Assembly (NCBI RefSeq): GCF_003260205.1
Contig: NZ_QERF01000009.1
Location: forward strand, 62,001 to 126,000
Length of the DNA: 64,000 nucleotides
Reading direction: 5' to 3'
Source of the DNA: Winogradskyella tangerina
GTDB lineage: Bacteria > Bacteroidota > Bacteroidia > Flavobacteriales > Flavobacteriaceae
Under the pieces are notes generated by a model. It worked only from the letters and a program-made list of their open reading frames with translations, ran no database searches and was not told the DNA's origin. This document shows, piece by piece, positions 1-8,889 of the stretch; position 1 is the stretch's first letter, and every line of letters begins with the position of its first letter. Position numbers and translations under genes: made by a program.

Positions 1-136
1 TAGAAAATCCGTCAATTAATTGATTTTTATGTTCGAACATTCTTCGTTCTAAATTGTTGGTAATGCCGATATAAAGTGTGCCGTTGTATTTGTTTGAAAG
101 TATGTAAAGGTAATATTGGTGTGTTGTTTTGTACAT
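1..136 (-). CDS. GIY-YIG nuclease family protein, N-terminal part (runs off left edge)
   Basis: Reading the minus strand from the ATG at 136 gives about 45 residues beginning MYKTTHQYYLYILSN and continuing with TLYIGITNNLERRMFEH. These are the two halves of the GIY-YIG nuclease signature (YYLYIL and LYIGIT, then the conserved Arg of LERR). The gene continues beyond position 1, so its length and end are unknown. Small stand-alone GIY-YIG proteins of about 80-100 residues are common in Flavobacteriaceae. The first codons lie inside the first of several tandem hairpin units (125-430), so promoter and leader are embedded in repeats. A role in processing those repeats is inference only. Confidence 0.8.
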   Translation of the reverse strand, partial: MYKTTHQYYLYILSNKYNGTLYIGITNNLERRMFEHKNQLIDGFS

Positions 137-430
137 GGTATTTATGACTTATTAGTGGATTCCTGCCTTCGCAGAAATGACAGCCGTTATTGTTTTGTGC
201 ATGGTATTTGTTACTTATTAGTGGATTCCTGCCTTGTTCCTCCGCCAAAGCTTCAGCGACACGAGGACGCAGGAATGACAACCGTTATTATTTTGTACAT
301 GGTATTTGTGACTTATTTGTGGATTCCTGCCTGCGCAGGAATGACAATACGCATTTTGATTTAGTTTTAATAGCTACTCCGCAAAAGCTCCAGCGACACA
401 AGGGCGCAGGAATGACAAATATTCGAAATT
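125..430. repeat. Tandem palindromic repeat units containing the 5' end of the GIY-YIG gene
   Basis: Three successive units (about 125-190, 191-288 and 289-349) share the order: ttttgtacatggtattt, a short spacer ending cttatt, ggattcctgcc, loop, gcaggaatgaca, ccgttat. The arms GGATTCCTGC and GCAGGAATGA are partly inverted repeats. The second unit has a long loop of about 43 bases. A fourth partial unit (about 373-420) carries the same loop-type sequence and a final gcaggaatgaca. The minus-strand ATGTACAAAA start of the nuclease recurs exactly or with one change in each of the three units. No other gene is seen in 137-468. Confidence 0.8.
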
Positions 431-468
431 AGTGTAGTGGGATTCTGATTTTTGGGGAAGGGAATGAT

Positions 469-1842
469 CTAAATCCCCAAAATCAATTTGGCGATCAATA
501 AATAGATCACAATACCAAAAATATCATTACTGGTTGTAATGAACGGACCAGTAGCAATCGCAGGATCTATGCCGCGTTTATCTAAAAATAGAGGGACAAA
601 GGTGCCTATTAACCCGGCGACAATAATTACTACGATCAACGAAATGGAAATCGCTAAGGCGAGTTCGAAATTTTGAGTCCAGATCCAGACAAATAGAAAT
701 AAAAATACAGATAAAATTACTCCGTTTAAAGCTGCCAAAAGCATCTCTTTTATCAGGCGATTATTGATACTGCCCTTTACATCATCATTGGCCAAACCTT
801 GTACAATAATTGCACTAGACTGCACACCAACATTACCAGCCATTGCCGCAATTAGTGGTGTAAATAAGAATAAGATTACAGCTTGTTCAGGAAGAAATCC
901 TTCAAAATAATACATGATAATGAAGGCACCAACACCACCGATCAATCCGAGGAATAACCAAGGTAAGCGTGCTTTGGTGAGTTCGATAATACTGTCATCA
1001 GAATCGACATCTTGGGTAATACCAGCTGCTAGTTGGTAATCTTTGTCAGCTTCTTCTTTTAAGACATCAACAATATCATCGATAGTAATTCTCCCTAAAA
1101 GTGTCTGGTTATCATCAACGACAGGAATAGCTTCCAAATCGTATTTCGCCATAACTTTTGCAACATCTTCTGCATCATCCTTTACGTTAACATAATCTAC
1201 ATTATCTTTCGAAATATCTGCTATTTTCTGATCACTACGCGCTACAATGAGGTCTTTGAGTGATAATCGTCCGATCAGCTTTTCAGTCTTGTCAACAACA
1301 TAAATAGAATGAACGCGGGTAACCTCTTTAGCTTGTCCTCTAATACGTCGAAGGCAACCAGCAACCGTCCAGGTTTCATAAACCTTAACAAGTTCCTTGG
1401 CCATTAATCCACCGGCGGAATTGTCATCATAAGCAAGAAGTTCTTGTATCTCGGCTTTGTGTTCCTCGTCTTCAATTTGAGAAATAACCGCTTCTTGTCT
1501 TGCTTCTGGAAGTTCAGCAATAATATCGGCAGCATCATCGGTATCTAATTCTTCAACCTCTTCGGCAATTTCTTTTGCTGATAGATTTTTGAGGACTTTC
1601 TCCCTGGTATCCTCATCCATCTCCGTTATAACATCAGAGGTGGTTTCAGAGTCTAGAAGTTTAATGACATAAATGGCATCATCGAGGTCGAGTTCGTCAA
1701 GAATTTCGGCAATATCAGCATAGTGAAACTCATTAAAAAGTTTTTTGAGTTCTTTGTCGTTTTGATTTTCGACAAGAATCTCCACCTTTTCAATAAGCTC
1801 ATCGGTTAATTGAAATTGTATGTTATCTTGAAGTTCTTCCAC
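469..1842 (-). CDS. mgtE: Magnesium transporter MgtE
   Basis: A 457-residue inner-membrane Mg2+ channel. The order is that of the family: an acidic N-terminal superhelical domain (about 1-130), two CBS domains (about 135-260) that sense cytoplasmic Mg2+, and five membrane segments from about residue 290. The segment AGNVGVQSS corresponds to the conserved pore-lining motif of MgtE. The length matches the family. It is the last gene of a minus-strand run with the DUF4286 gene and rsmA; only one base separates it from rsmA, so co-transcription is likely. Confidence 0.95.
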   Translation of the reverse strand: MEELQDNIQFQLTDELIEKVEILVENQNDKELKKLFNEFHYADIAEILDELDLDDAIYVIKLLDSETTSDVITEMDEDTREKVLKNLSAKEIAEEVEELDTDDAADIIAELPEARQEAVISQIEDEEHKAEIQELLAYDDNSAGGLMAKELVKVYETWTVAGCLRRIRGQAKEVTRVHSIYVVDKTEKLIGRLSLKDLIVARSDQKIADISKDNVDYVNVKDDAEDVAKVMAKYDLEAIPVVDDNQTLLGRITIDDIVDVLKEEADKDYQLAAGITQDVDSDDSIIELTKARLPWLFLGLIGGVGAFIIMYYFEGFLPEQAVILFLFTPLIAAMAGNVGVQSSAIIVQGLANDDVKGSINNRLIKEMLLAALNGVILSVFLFLFVWIWTQNFELALAISISLIVVIIVAGLIGTFVPLFLDKRGIDPAIATGPFITTSNDIFGIVIYLLIAKLILGI

Positions 1843-1843
1843 C

Positions 1844-2632
1844 TTAGTTTTTGTCGCCCTCGATAAGTTTGGTTAGTTCAATAAATTCTGATACACTTAG
1901 TTGCTCTGGTCGCTGCCCAAAGATAGTATTTGCTTTTAAATTATCAGAAAGATTGAAGGCTTTTAAACTATTTCGTAATGTTTTTCGTCGTTGCTGAAAT
2001 CCGGTTTTAACTACTTTAAAAAACAAGTTCTCGTTGCAAGGTAAAGTATAGTTAGATTTTCGTTTGAGTAACAACACTCCAGAATCTACCTTTGGCGGTG
2101 GATTAAATACCGTAGGTGGTACGGTAAAAAGATAGTCTGCATCATAGAAGGCCTGAGTTAAAACTGAAAGAATTCCGTATACTTTTGAGCCTTCTTTAGA
2201 ACAAATGCGCTGTGCTACTTCCTTTTGAAACATACCAGAGAACTCAGGAATTTGTTGACGCATTTCGAGCGTTTTAAAGATAATCTGCGACGAAATATTA
2301 TACGGAAAATTACCTATAATGGCGAAAGGCTGGTCCTTAAATATTTCAGTGAGATCGTATTTTAGAAAGTCCTTTTCATAAATTCTATCAGCAAGATTCA
2401 GGTAGTTATTTTTTAGATAGTCTACAGATTCTGTGTCGATCTCAATGACATGAGTTGTGATGTCCTTTTTGAGAAGATACTTCGTAAGAACTCCCATACC
2501 AGGGCCAATTTCTAAGACGTCATTATAGCCTTCAAGAGACAGCGTATCTGCTATCTTTTTGGCAATATTTTCATCCTTTAGAAAATGCTGTCCTAAATGT
2601 TTTTTAGCCCGAACTTGATTCTGGTTTGGCAC
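1844..2632 (-). CDS. rsmA: 16S rRNA (adenine(1518)-N(6)/adenine(1519)-N(6))-dimethyltransferase RsmA
   Basis: A 262-residue SAM-dependent methyltransferase that dimethylates two adjacent adenines in the 3' hairpin of 16S rRNA during 30S maturation. Visible motifs are the KHLGQHFL N-terminus, the SAM-binding [10 protein letters not shown] near residue 41, and the catalytic NFPYN near residue 108. The basic C-terminal part contains [11 protein letters not shown]. Length is normal for KsgA/RsmA. It lies one base upstream of mgtE and 24 bases downstream of a DUF4286 gene, the usual flavobacterial arrangement. Confidence 0.96.
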   Translation of the reverse strand: MPNQNQVRAKKHLGQHFLKDENIAKKIADTLSLEGYNDVLEIGPGMGVLTKYLLKKDITTHVIEIDTESVDYLKNNYLNLADRIYEKDFLKYDLTEIFKDQPFAIIGNFPYNISSQIIFKTLEMRQQIPEFSGMFQKEVAQRICSKEGSKVYGILSVLTQAFYDADYLFTVPPTVFNPPPKVDSGVLLLKRKSNYTLPCNENLFFKVVKTGFQQRRKTLRNSLKAFNLSDNLKANTIFGQRPEQLSVSEFIELTKLIEGDKN

Positions 2633-2656
2633 TTGGAGATCGTTTTGATGACAAAC

Positions 2657-2980
2657 TTAATTGAAATTCACCGAATACTCATCAATAACTTCTAATTCAG
2701 TTCTAAAGGCTAGCATTTTATCAGCGAAGCGTTTGGCACCATCACCTCTTAAACGTTCGGCATCTTCAGCATAGTAGGCATCTAGTGCTTCTCTAGAATG
2801 CGCTTTGTATTGTATAGAATAGGTGGTGCCGCCCATTTCTTCCTCAACTAAGACTTTAGTGAGTCTGGCATCGATAAACTTTCCTGTAGCTAAAACTTGA
2901 GGGATATGAACTCTGATCCAGTTTAGCCATTCGTCGTGTGCTGAGTCGTCGATGTTTACTGTGACGTTGTATATGATCAT
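2657..2980 (-). CDS. DUF4286 family protein
   Basis: A 107-residue soluble protein starting MIIYNVTVNIDDSAHDEWL. This start and the compact alpha/beta pattern, resembling a ferredoxin-like or dimeric alpha-beta barrel monomer, are typical of DUF4286, a small conserved family in Bacteroidota whose function is not known. There is no signal peptide. It is first in the minus-strand run with rsmA and mgtE. Its gene position suggests a housekeeping association with rsmA, but nothing in the sequence gives a reaction. Confidence 0.8.
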   Translation of the reverse strand: MIIYNVTVNIDDSAHDEWLNWIRVHIPQVLATGKFIDARLTKVLVEEEMGGTTYSIQYKAHSREALDAYYAEDAERLRGDGAKRFADKMLAFRTELEVIDEYSVNFN

Positions 2981-3066
2981 TGATTAGTAATTAGTGTAAA
3001 GTAAATAGTAATTAGTAGCAAAAATATGGAATTGAAAACAAGTTCGTCTTTTTCAATATAGCACCA

Positions 3067-4854
3067 TTAGTTTATACTATCACCGCGCAGCATCCTAAAT
3101 TTCTTTCGGGCCTCAATAAAATAGATACTGTCTTCAAAATCGAAAATGATCTTTTCATAAAGCTGTTTGGCTTCTTCTGGTTTTGCCAAATGTGTATTGT
3201 AGAGTTCAGCTAAATGATAGTGCGCATCATCAGCAAGTATATCTTCTTTCCAGTCGGTTATAATTTTCTGGTAATTGGCCTCCGCTTTATCGTATTGTTT
3301 TTTCTTTTCAAACAGCTTCGCTTGCTTAAAAAGGGTTTGGTCGATTATACTTTCGCCCTTATGTTCAACCAATATTTTATCTAATAAGGAAATAGCATCA
3401 TCTGTTTTATTCTGAAAAGCAAATAAGTCGGCTTTTGCATAATGCTTAAGAGCGGTCTGCGTGCTGTCTTCATATTTGTTGTCTGAAATCAGTAATTTCA
3501 GATCTAAGGCGTCATTGGCAATGAGCTGCGAAGTTGAAGATTTTAATATTTTGAGTTGCGATTCGGCCCAATCAAAATCACCTTTGTAATAACTAGTTTT
3601 AGCCACTTTGAACCGTGCCTCTTGTGAAATCGTGCTATTCTTTAGACTTAATTGAATCTGAGAATAGAAAATTAAGGCTTCGTTAAAACGTTCTTGCAAT
3701 ACAAGGATATCGGCCAATAACAGTTTTACTCTAGCTTCTTGAAATTCTGAAATATTAAGCTTCATACTTTGTCTCAAAAAGGAGGTAGCACCTTCCGTGT
3801 CTTGCCTATAGAAGGCTAAAAACTCACCATAGGCAATTTGTAAGGACAACGTGAGATCTGATTTCCCGAACTGATCAAATAAAGCATTGTAAGCTTCGTC
3901 GATACGGTTGAGTTCTTTCTCAGTATCTGCATTATTAGAATCTATTTCCAAAATATACTGATGTGCAACTAAGGCTGTACTTGCATCTTGGGTAGTTTCT
4001 AATATATAATTGAAGATGGTCTTCGAAGTTTCGTCGTCATTATCATTTAGAGCCGTAATTGCTAATTCTATAATGCGGTCTAAACTTTCCGGATTTCGTT
4101 TGTAGAGGGCCTTTTCTTGTATAAAGGATTTGTTATAAGCTTTCTCTTGTACATACAGCCAACTCAATAATTCATACCAATACGGGCTGGGTTGTTGCTG
4201 TATTTTCTTCAGAAGTAGTCGTCGTAAATATATGTTGTTTTCGTTGGAATTATTTTCAGAAATAAAGTCGCTGACGGCTCTTTTGATGTTGTTTAGATAG
4301 TTTGGACGGTAAGCCACATATTCGATATAGTTCTCGAACATTTTTTCAATATTCCCCTGATCGCCATAAATACGCGCTAATTGAATGCTATAGTTTTTGT
4401 CTGGTGTTAAAATTTTACCCTTATTATAAACTTCAATGGCCTGATCTAAAAGTGAATGGTCTTCAAATTTTTTAGCGACACTATAAATGTAATTTGGATT
4501 TTCATCGATATAAGAAAGGGCTTCCTTATACAGTATATCTGCACGTTCCAAACTGTCTTTAAGTTGAAAGTTGTAGCCCAATTCTACAATTAAACTAGGA
4601 TTTTCGCGTATCGCAAGGCGTTGAATGAGGATGTTTTCGGCCTCATCGAACTGCTCTAATTGTTGATGTGTATCAACTAATTTATAAAGGTATTTAAGGC
4701 TATATGGTTTTTCTCTGTTGAGGTTTTGATAGATGACCAAGGCTTTCTTGAACTCTCCTTTTTTATAATAGCTATCTGCAAGAACCTCGCTATTTTGAGC
4801 AAAGCCAAAACTGAGGCCTATAAAGAGAACTAGTATCGAAAGCGTTGTTTTCAC
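3067..4854 (-). CDS. Secreted tetratricopeptide repeat protein
   Basis: A 595-residue protein with a cleavable signal peptide (MKTTLSILVLFIGLSFGFAQ). The rest is a chain of about a dozen TPR-like helical pairs; clear units are SYYKKGEFKKALVIYQ near the N-terminus and KKKQYDKAEANYQKII and HYHLAELYN near the C-terminus. The last part resembles YbgF/BamD-type repeats (LFEKKKQYDKAEANYQ). It probably works as a periplasmic scaffold, but no partner is indicated. A terminator between it and the small ORF upstream suggests its own promoter. Confidence 0.85.
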   Translation of the reverse strand: MKTTLSILVLFIGLSFGFAQNSEVLADSYYKKGEFKKALVIYQNLNREKPYSLKYLYKLVDTHQQLEQFDEAENILIQRLAIRENPSLIVELGYNFQLKDSLERADILYKEALSYIDENPNYIYSVAKKFEDHSLLDQAIEVYNKGKILTPDKNYSIQLARIYGDQGNIEKMFENYIEYVAYRPNYLNNIKRAVSDFISENNSNENNIYLRRLLLKKIQQQPSPYWYELLSWLYVQEKAYNKSFIQEKALYKRNPESLDRIIELAITALNDNDDETSKTIFNYILETTQDASTALVAHQYILEIDSNNADTEKELNRIDEAYNALFDQFGKSDLTLSLQIAYGEFLAFYRQDTEGATSFLRQSMKLNISEFQEARVKLLLADILVLQERFNEALIFYSQIQLSLKNSTISQEARFKVAKTSYYKGDFDWAESQLKILKSSTSQLIANDALDLKLLISDNKYEDSTQTALKHYAKADLFAFQNKTDDAISLLDKILVEHKGESIIDQTLFKQAKLFEKKKQYDKAEANYQKIITDWKEDILADDAHYHLAELYNTHLAKPEEAKQLYEKIIFDFEDSIYFIEARKKFRMLRGDSIN

Positions 4855-4913
4855 TTGAGCATTTTTTGTAAATATAACAAATGCGCTATCTAGATATTGT
4901 AAATGTTTTTATA

Positions 4914-4944
4914 AAAAAATGCCTAAACGATTCGTTTAGGCATT
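4914..4944 (-). terminator. Rho-independent terminator, minus strand
   Basis: A perfect stem of about 13 base pairs is formed by atgcctaaacg and cgtttaggcat with a very short loop. Read on the minus strand it is followed by a run of T. It ends whatever is transcribed from the serS / small-ORF side before the TPR gene. Confidence 0.85.
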
Positions 4945-5046
4945 TTAACCAGCAAAATAAATGTGCTATTAACCATTATTTGTTCTAAATATGATTCAAT
5001 TACTTTGTCTTGGCGTTTTACTATTTATTATTTTTCTAATTATAGT

Positions 5047-5115
5047 TTAAAAAAACACTTTGCTTACCATAACTACAAGTGCAACAAGAAGTACAATGCG
5101 TTTAATATTTTTCAT
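5047..5115 (-). CDS. Small hydrophobic peptide (22 aa), putative
   Basis: The minus strand encodes a 22-residue peptide: two Lys and one Arg, then a single hydrophobic stretch (IVLLVALVVMV) and a short SKVFF end, closed by TAA. It begins with ATGAAAAATATTAAACG and sits alone in the 393-base gap between serS and the TPR gene, with a strong minus-strand terminator about 100 bases downstream. This order (start, hydrophobic helix, stop, terminator) fits a genuine small membrane peptide gene. No family is recognised, and at this length chance cannot be excluded. Confidence 0.45.
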   Translation of the reverse strand: MKNIKRIVLLVALVVMVSKVFF

Positions 5116-5247
5116 AATTAGGTTTTGTTCTAGATTGGGACTACTAACATCTCAAAAATAAATAAAAAAACCGAAGAAATACACGAAAAATCGATAAAAA
5201 ACATATTTTTTTAACAAATATGTCAGAATTCAGCAAGAAGAATACAT

Positions 5248-6519
5248 CTATGAGATCATATCAAAACCAGTGTATGGCACTAATACTTCAGGGATTTTAA
5301 TACCATTTTCAGTTTGATAGTTTTCTAAGATACCAGCTAAAACACGAGGTAATGCCAAGGAGCTGCCATTTAGTGTGTGGCACAGTTCGTTTTTGCCCTC
5401 ACTATTTTTGAAACGCAATTTTAGTCGATTGGCTTGAAAGGTTTCAAAATTAGATACCGAAGAAATCTCTAACCAACGGTCTTGTGCCGTAGAAAACACC
5501 TCAAAATCATAGGTCAATGCCGATGCAAAAGTGACATCGCCACCGCATAGCTTTAAAATACGGTAAGGAAGTTTAAGTTCGTTAAGAATATCTTTCACAT
5601 GGTCGATCATACCCTCAAATGCATTATATGAATTGTTAGGATGTTCAACGCGTATGATTTCAACTTTATCAAATTGATGAAGGCGGTTAAGGCCTCTTAC
5701 ATGCGCACCATAACTTCCGGCTTCTCGTCTAAAACAAGGCGTATATCCTGTGACACTTATAGGAAAATCACTTTCGTTTAGGAGCGTATCTCTAAACAAA
5801 TTGGTTCCTGGCACTTCAGCCGTGGGGATGAGGTATAAATTATCGGCAGTAACATGATACATTTGACCTTCTTTATCTGGTAACTGCCCTGTACCAAAAC
5901 CAGAAGCCTCATTAACTAAGTGTGGTAACTGATATTCAGTGTAGCCGGCCGCAGTATTCTTATCTAAGAAATAGGTAATTAAAGCGCGTTGCAATTTGGC
6001 ACCTTTGCCTTTATATACCGGAAAACCCGCCCCTGTGATTTTATTACCGAGTTCAAAATCGATAATGTCGTATTTCTTGGCCAATTCCCAATGAGGTAAT
6101 GCGCCATCTGCGAGTTGAGGGATGTCACCAGCTCTAAAAATCTCTTCATTATCTTCGTCTGAATTTCCTTCAGGAACCGATTCATGTGGTACATTCGGAA
6201 TTTTATAAAGTAATTCCTTTAATGCATCAGCCTTTTCATTAAGCTCTTGCTCGAGAGTCTTAGTGGTCTCCTTTAAAGTTGAAGTCTTTTCTTTAAGCGC
6301 ATTCGCTTTCTGAACTTCGCCAGATTTAAACAAGTTGCCAATCTCCTTAGACAGAGTATTAGATTCAGCCTTTGTGCTATCTAATTTAGTCTGAAGTTGT
6401 CTTCGTTCTTCATCTAAACTGATGGCTTCATTAACCATTGTAGTAGCATCTATATTGCGCTTTGCCAAACCTTTGATAACGGCTTCTTTATGTTCTCTTA
6501 TGTAAGCAACTTGTAACAT
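5248..6519 (-). CDS. serS: Serine--tRNA ligase
   Basis: A 423-residue class II aminoacyl-tRNA synthetase charging tRNA-Ser (and tRNA-Sec where present). Residues 1-110 form the coiled-coil tRNA-binding arm (heptad-rich EERRQLQTKLDSTKAES). Motif 2 is seen in CFRREAGSYG, followed by RLHQFDKVE. Motif 3 is in LNGSSLALPRVLAGILE near the C-terminus. Length is exactly typical. The start MLQVAYIREHKEAVIKGL is standard for the family. It stands between the ribF/HTTM pair and the small hydrophobic ORF. Confidence 0.97.
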   Translation of the reverse strand: MLQVAYIREHKEAVIKGLAKRNIDATTMVNEAISLDEERRQLQTKLDSTKAESNTLSKEIGNLFKSGEVQKANALKEKTSTLKETTKTLEQELNEKADALKELLYKIPNVPHESVPEGNSDEDNEEIFRAGDIPQLADGALPHWELAKKYDIIDFELGNKITGAGFPVYKGKGAKLQRALITYFLDKNTAAGYTEYQLPHLVNEASGFGTGQLPDKEGQMYHVTADNLYLIPTAEVPGTNLFRDTLLNESDFPISVTGYTPCFRREAGSYGAHVRGLNRLHQFDKVEIIRVEHPNNSYNAFEGMIDHVKDILNELKLPYRILKLCGGDVTFASALTYDFEVFSTAQDRWLEISSVSNFETFQANRLKLRFKNSEGKNELCHTLNGSSLALPRVLAGILENYQTENGIKIPEVLVPYTGFDMIS

Positions 6520-6597
6520 ATCTGTAATTTTGAAAATACACCGTTTAGGTGCTTTAAATCAAGCCACAAAAGTAAAAAGAATTTAGGCGTATAAAAA

Positions 6598-7905
6598 CTA
6601 TTTTGAAGGCAATATCCAATCGTGGTGTTTAAAATGATACCATTCTTCATTGGCCAAATCCACCTTTGAGTCGATCAGTGGTTTTGAAGGTTTACCATTT
6701 ACACTAACATAGGCTCTTACATAGACCTTAACTGAGATGCCTTTTTCTGCAAAATGTTGTTTTAAATGCTGTGCAAATTGCCAGATAAAATCGGGTTTAG
6801 TGCTTGCCGATCGTTGTTGTTTCTTGGTTAGAAAATCTGAAAGTTTAATTGGGATGGCATTGTTTGTAGCTTCGTCAATAACCGTGTAAGTAGCACTACC
6901 ATTTTTTGCACGAAGCATCATTCTCCATGATAATCGGTGTCCTTCCTCAGTCCATAAAACATTATCCTCAAAGTAATGAATACGCAATGGAAGGGCAATA
7001 TGAATTAAAAAGTAGATCGAAAAAACGGCTATCAATAGTTTATTGTAAGTCGGTACTTTAACCTCGTTGGCGGTATACAATTTCTTTTTCTTCAGGAAAA
7101 TATTTCGAACGGTTTTAGGTGAAAAGAAGAACAAGCTAAAAGCGAGTGATAAATACGGAAAAATTCCAATTTGAAAAACGATCGAATTGAACAGATGAAA
7201 AAATATCGATGCAAAGAATGCATATTTTCTCGTTGGTTTGAAAAGCAATAAAGGAATAATGAGTCCATCAAATAAAATGCCGCCGTAGGCGATAAAATAA
7301 TGGATCCATTCTTGTTGTAATAAGTCGCCTATGATTGGGTAATAAGCTCTTCCTTTCATAAGTAATGCAACCACAGAAGTATCTAACCAATCAGGATATA
7401 TTTTTGCAATGGAAGCATAGGTGTATAGAATAAATAATTGAATCACAAATATCCACTTGCACCAACTTGGCATTGAAATACGTTTCAATGATGGATTGAA
7501 TTTTACATCTAAGGACGCATATCTGTTTGCGGGTAAAAACACCATTAAATAGCTCAAAATAAATAAGAGATAATAATGATTGTTATAAGATGATTTCTGC
7601 ATTAAATAGGTGGCGGTCCACATGGTAGCAAACATAAACATGCTGAATCTGTATTTGTAACCCACCATTACGAGCAATCCAAATATTCCCATAAGGATAT
7701 AGTAAGCATACATCCAATTTCCGGGAAGGGGTTGTAGCCATTCAAACCCAATAAAAGAGAAGGTAAATTCGGGTTCTATTAGTGTTCGCCTTACCCAACC
7801 CGTAAATACAGCGCCAACAGATTCTAAGAAACATAGCAATCCAAAGACGATCCTAAAAACGATAAGACCCGAATTGTCTATATGTTTGAATAGAAACTTA
7901 TTCAT
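6598..7905 (-). CDS. HTTM domain membrane protein
   Basis: A 435-residue integral membrane protein with about eight hydrophobic segments in residues 10-310 and a soluble C-terminal part. The pattern matches the HTTM (horizontally transferred transmembrane) domain family, which includes the membrane domain of vitamin K-dependent gamma-carboxylase. Features supporting this are the conserved early segment GLIVFRIVFGLLCFLES and charged loops such as KIYPDWL. Its bacterial role is not established. It overlaps the 3' end of ribF by eight bases, so the two are translated from one message, though no functional link to flavin synthesis is obvious. Confidence 0.75.
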   Translation of the reverse strand: MNKFLFKHIDNSGLIVFRIVFGLLCFLESVGAVFTGWVRRTLIEPEFTFSFIGFEWLQPLPGNWMYAYYILMGIFGLLVMVGYKYRFSMFMFATMWTATYLMQKSSYNNHYYLLFILSYLMVFLPANRYASLDVKFNPSLKRISMPSWCKWIFVIQLFILYTYASIAKIYPDWLDTSVVALLMKGRAYYPIIGDLLQQEWIHYFIAYGGILFDGLIIPLLLFKPTRKYAFFASIFFHLFNSIVFQIGIFPYLSLAFSLFFFSPKTVRNIFLKKKKLYTANEVKVPTYNKLLIAVFSIYFLIHIALPLRIHYFEDNVLWTEEGHRLSWRMMLRAKNGSATYTVIDEATNNAIPIKLSDFLTKKQQRSASTKPDFIWQFAQHLKQHFAEKGISVKVYVRAYVSVNGKPSKPLIDSKVDLANEEWYHFKHHDWILPSK

Positions 7906-8830
7906 TTAAATTTTTAATAACATTCTTGGCGGTTTTCATATCGGAATTTAGCTGGGATTTTAGAGCGTCGAGATTTTCAAATTTTTGTTCGCTTCTTATC
8001 CATTTCAGAAACTCAATTCGAAGCGTTTCTCCATAAATATCCTTATTAAAGTTGAAAAAATTCACTTCAATCGAACGCTTTTTACCATCTACTGTTGGAT
8101 TAGTGCCAATATTCATCATGCCATAAATAATGGAACTTTCGAAGGTTGACTTCACCACATAAACACCATCAGCCGGAATGAGTTTATAAGTTTCTTTAAT
8201 TTGAATATTTGCTGTTGGAAAATCTAATGTTCTTCCGAGGCCTCTGCCTTTTACAACTTCTCCGTTGATAAAATAGTTATACCCTAAATAGGAATTTGCA
8301 ATACTCACTTTACCTGAATTTAAGGCGTTTCTAATTTTAGTTGAACTAACAGTTACATCTTCAATATCTTGCGCTGAAATTTCTTCAACCTTAAAATCGT
8401 ATTTCTCTGCAAACCTTTTTAGATCCTTAATGTTGGCACTTCTGTTTTTGCCAAAATGGTGATCATAGCCAATAACGATCTGTTTAGTATTGAGCTCATC
8501 AACTAAAACTTTTTTCACATAGTCTTCTGCTGAAAGGTTTGCAAAATCCTTATTGAACTCTTTAACAATAACATCCTCAATGCCGCAATTCTTTAAAATT
8601 TCAATGCGTTCTTGAATTGTATTCAGTAACTTAATATCATCCGCCTTTTGAAGTACCATTCTCGGGTGTGGAAATAGCGTTAACACTGTTGGCGTAAGCT
8701 TATTCTTTTTAGCAAGACTAACCACACGATTAAGTATTTTTTTATGGCCGATATGAACGCCATCAAAAGTGCCTACAGTTATGGTTTTTGCTAAATTCTC
8801 AATCAATGACTCGTTATTTTGCGGATCCAA
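7898..8830 (-). CDS. ribF: Bifunctional riboflavin kinase / FAD synthetase
   Basis: A 310-residue enzyme making FMN from riboflavin and then FAD. The N-terminal nucleotidyltransferase domain (about 15-175) carries TVGTFDGVHIGHKKIL and a second motif in VSSTKIRNAL. The C-terminal riboflavin kinase domain (about 185-310) has VKGRGLGRTLDFPTANI and MNIGTNPTV. Length is normal. It heads a two-gene unit with the HTTM gene and is divergent from the secreted protease at 8890. Confidence 0.96.
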   Translation of the reverse strand: MDPQNNESLIENLAKTITVGTFDGVHIGHKKILNRVVSLAKKNKLTPTVLTLFPHPRMVLQKADDIKLLNTIQERIEILKNCGIEDVIVKEFNKDFANLSAEDYVKKVLVDELNTKQIVIGYDHHFGKNRSANIKDLKRFAEKYDFKVEEISAQDIEDVTVSSTKIRNALNSGKVSIANSYLGYNYFINGEVVKGRGLGRTLDFPTANIQIKETYKLIPADGVYVVKSTFESSIIYGMMNIGTNPTVDGKKRSIEVNFFNFNKDIYGETLRIEFLKWIRSEQKFENLDALKSQLNSDMKTAKNVIKNLNE

Positions 8831-8852
8831 TATTTTATGTGTAAAAAAAACT

Positions 8853-8860
8853 TATTTTTG
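8853..8860 (+). promoter_or_regulatory. Bacteroidota -7 promoter element upstream of the reprolysin-like protease
   Basis: TATTTTTG matches the TAnnTTTG consensus exactly and lies 29 bases before the ATG at 8890. An upstream TTTG-type -33 element is not clear. Confidence 0.5.
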
Positions 8861-8889
8861 TGAATTCTTAAAAAAAAACACCCATCGCT

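Noticed and set aside
27..432. Several overlapping frames of 80-84 codons in the repeat region at the left edge
   Set aside because: They translate the palindromic repeats (periodic GRNPLIS or DSCLRRND) and overlap the genuine GIY-YIG frame; not genes.
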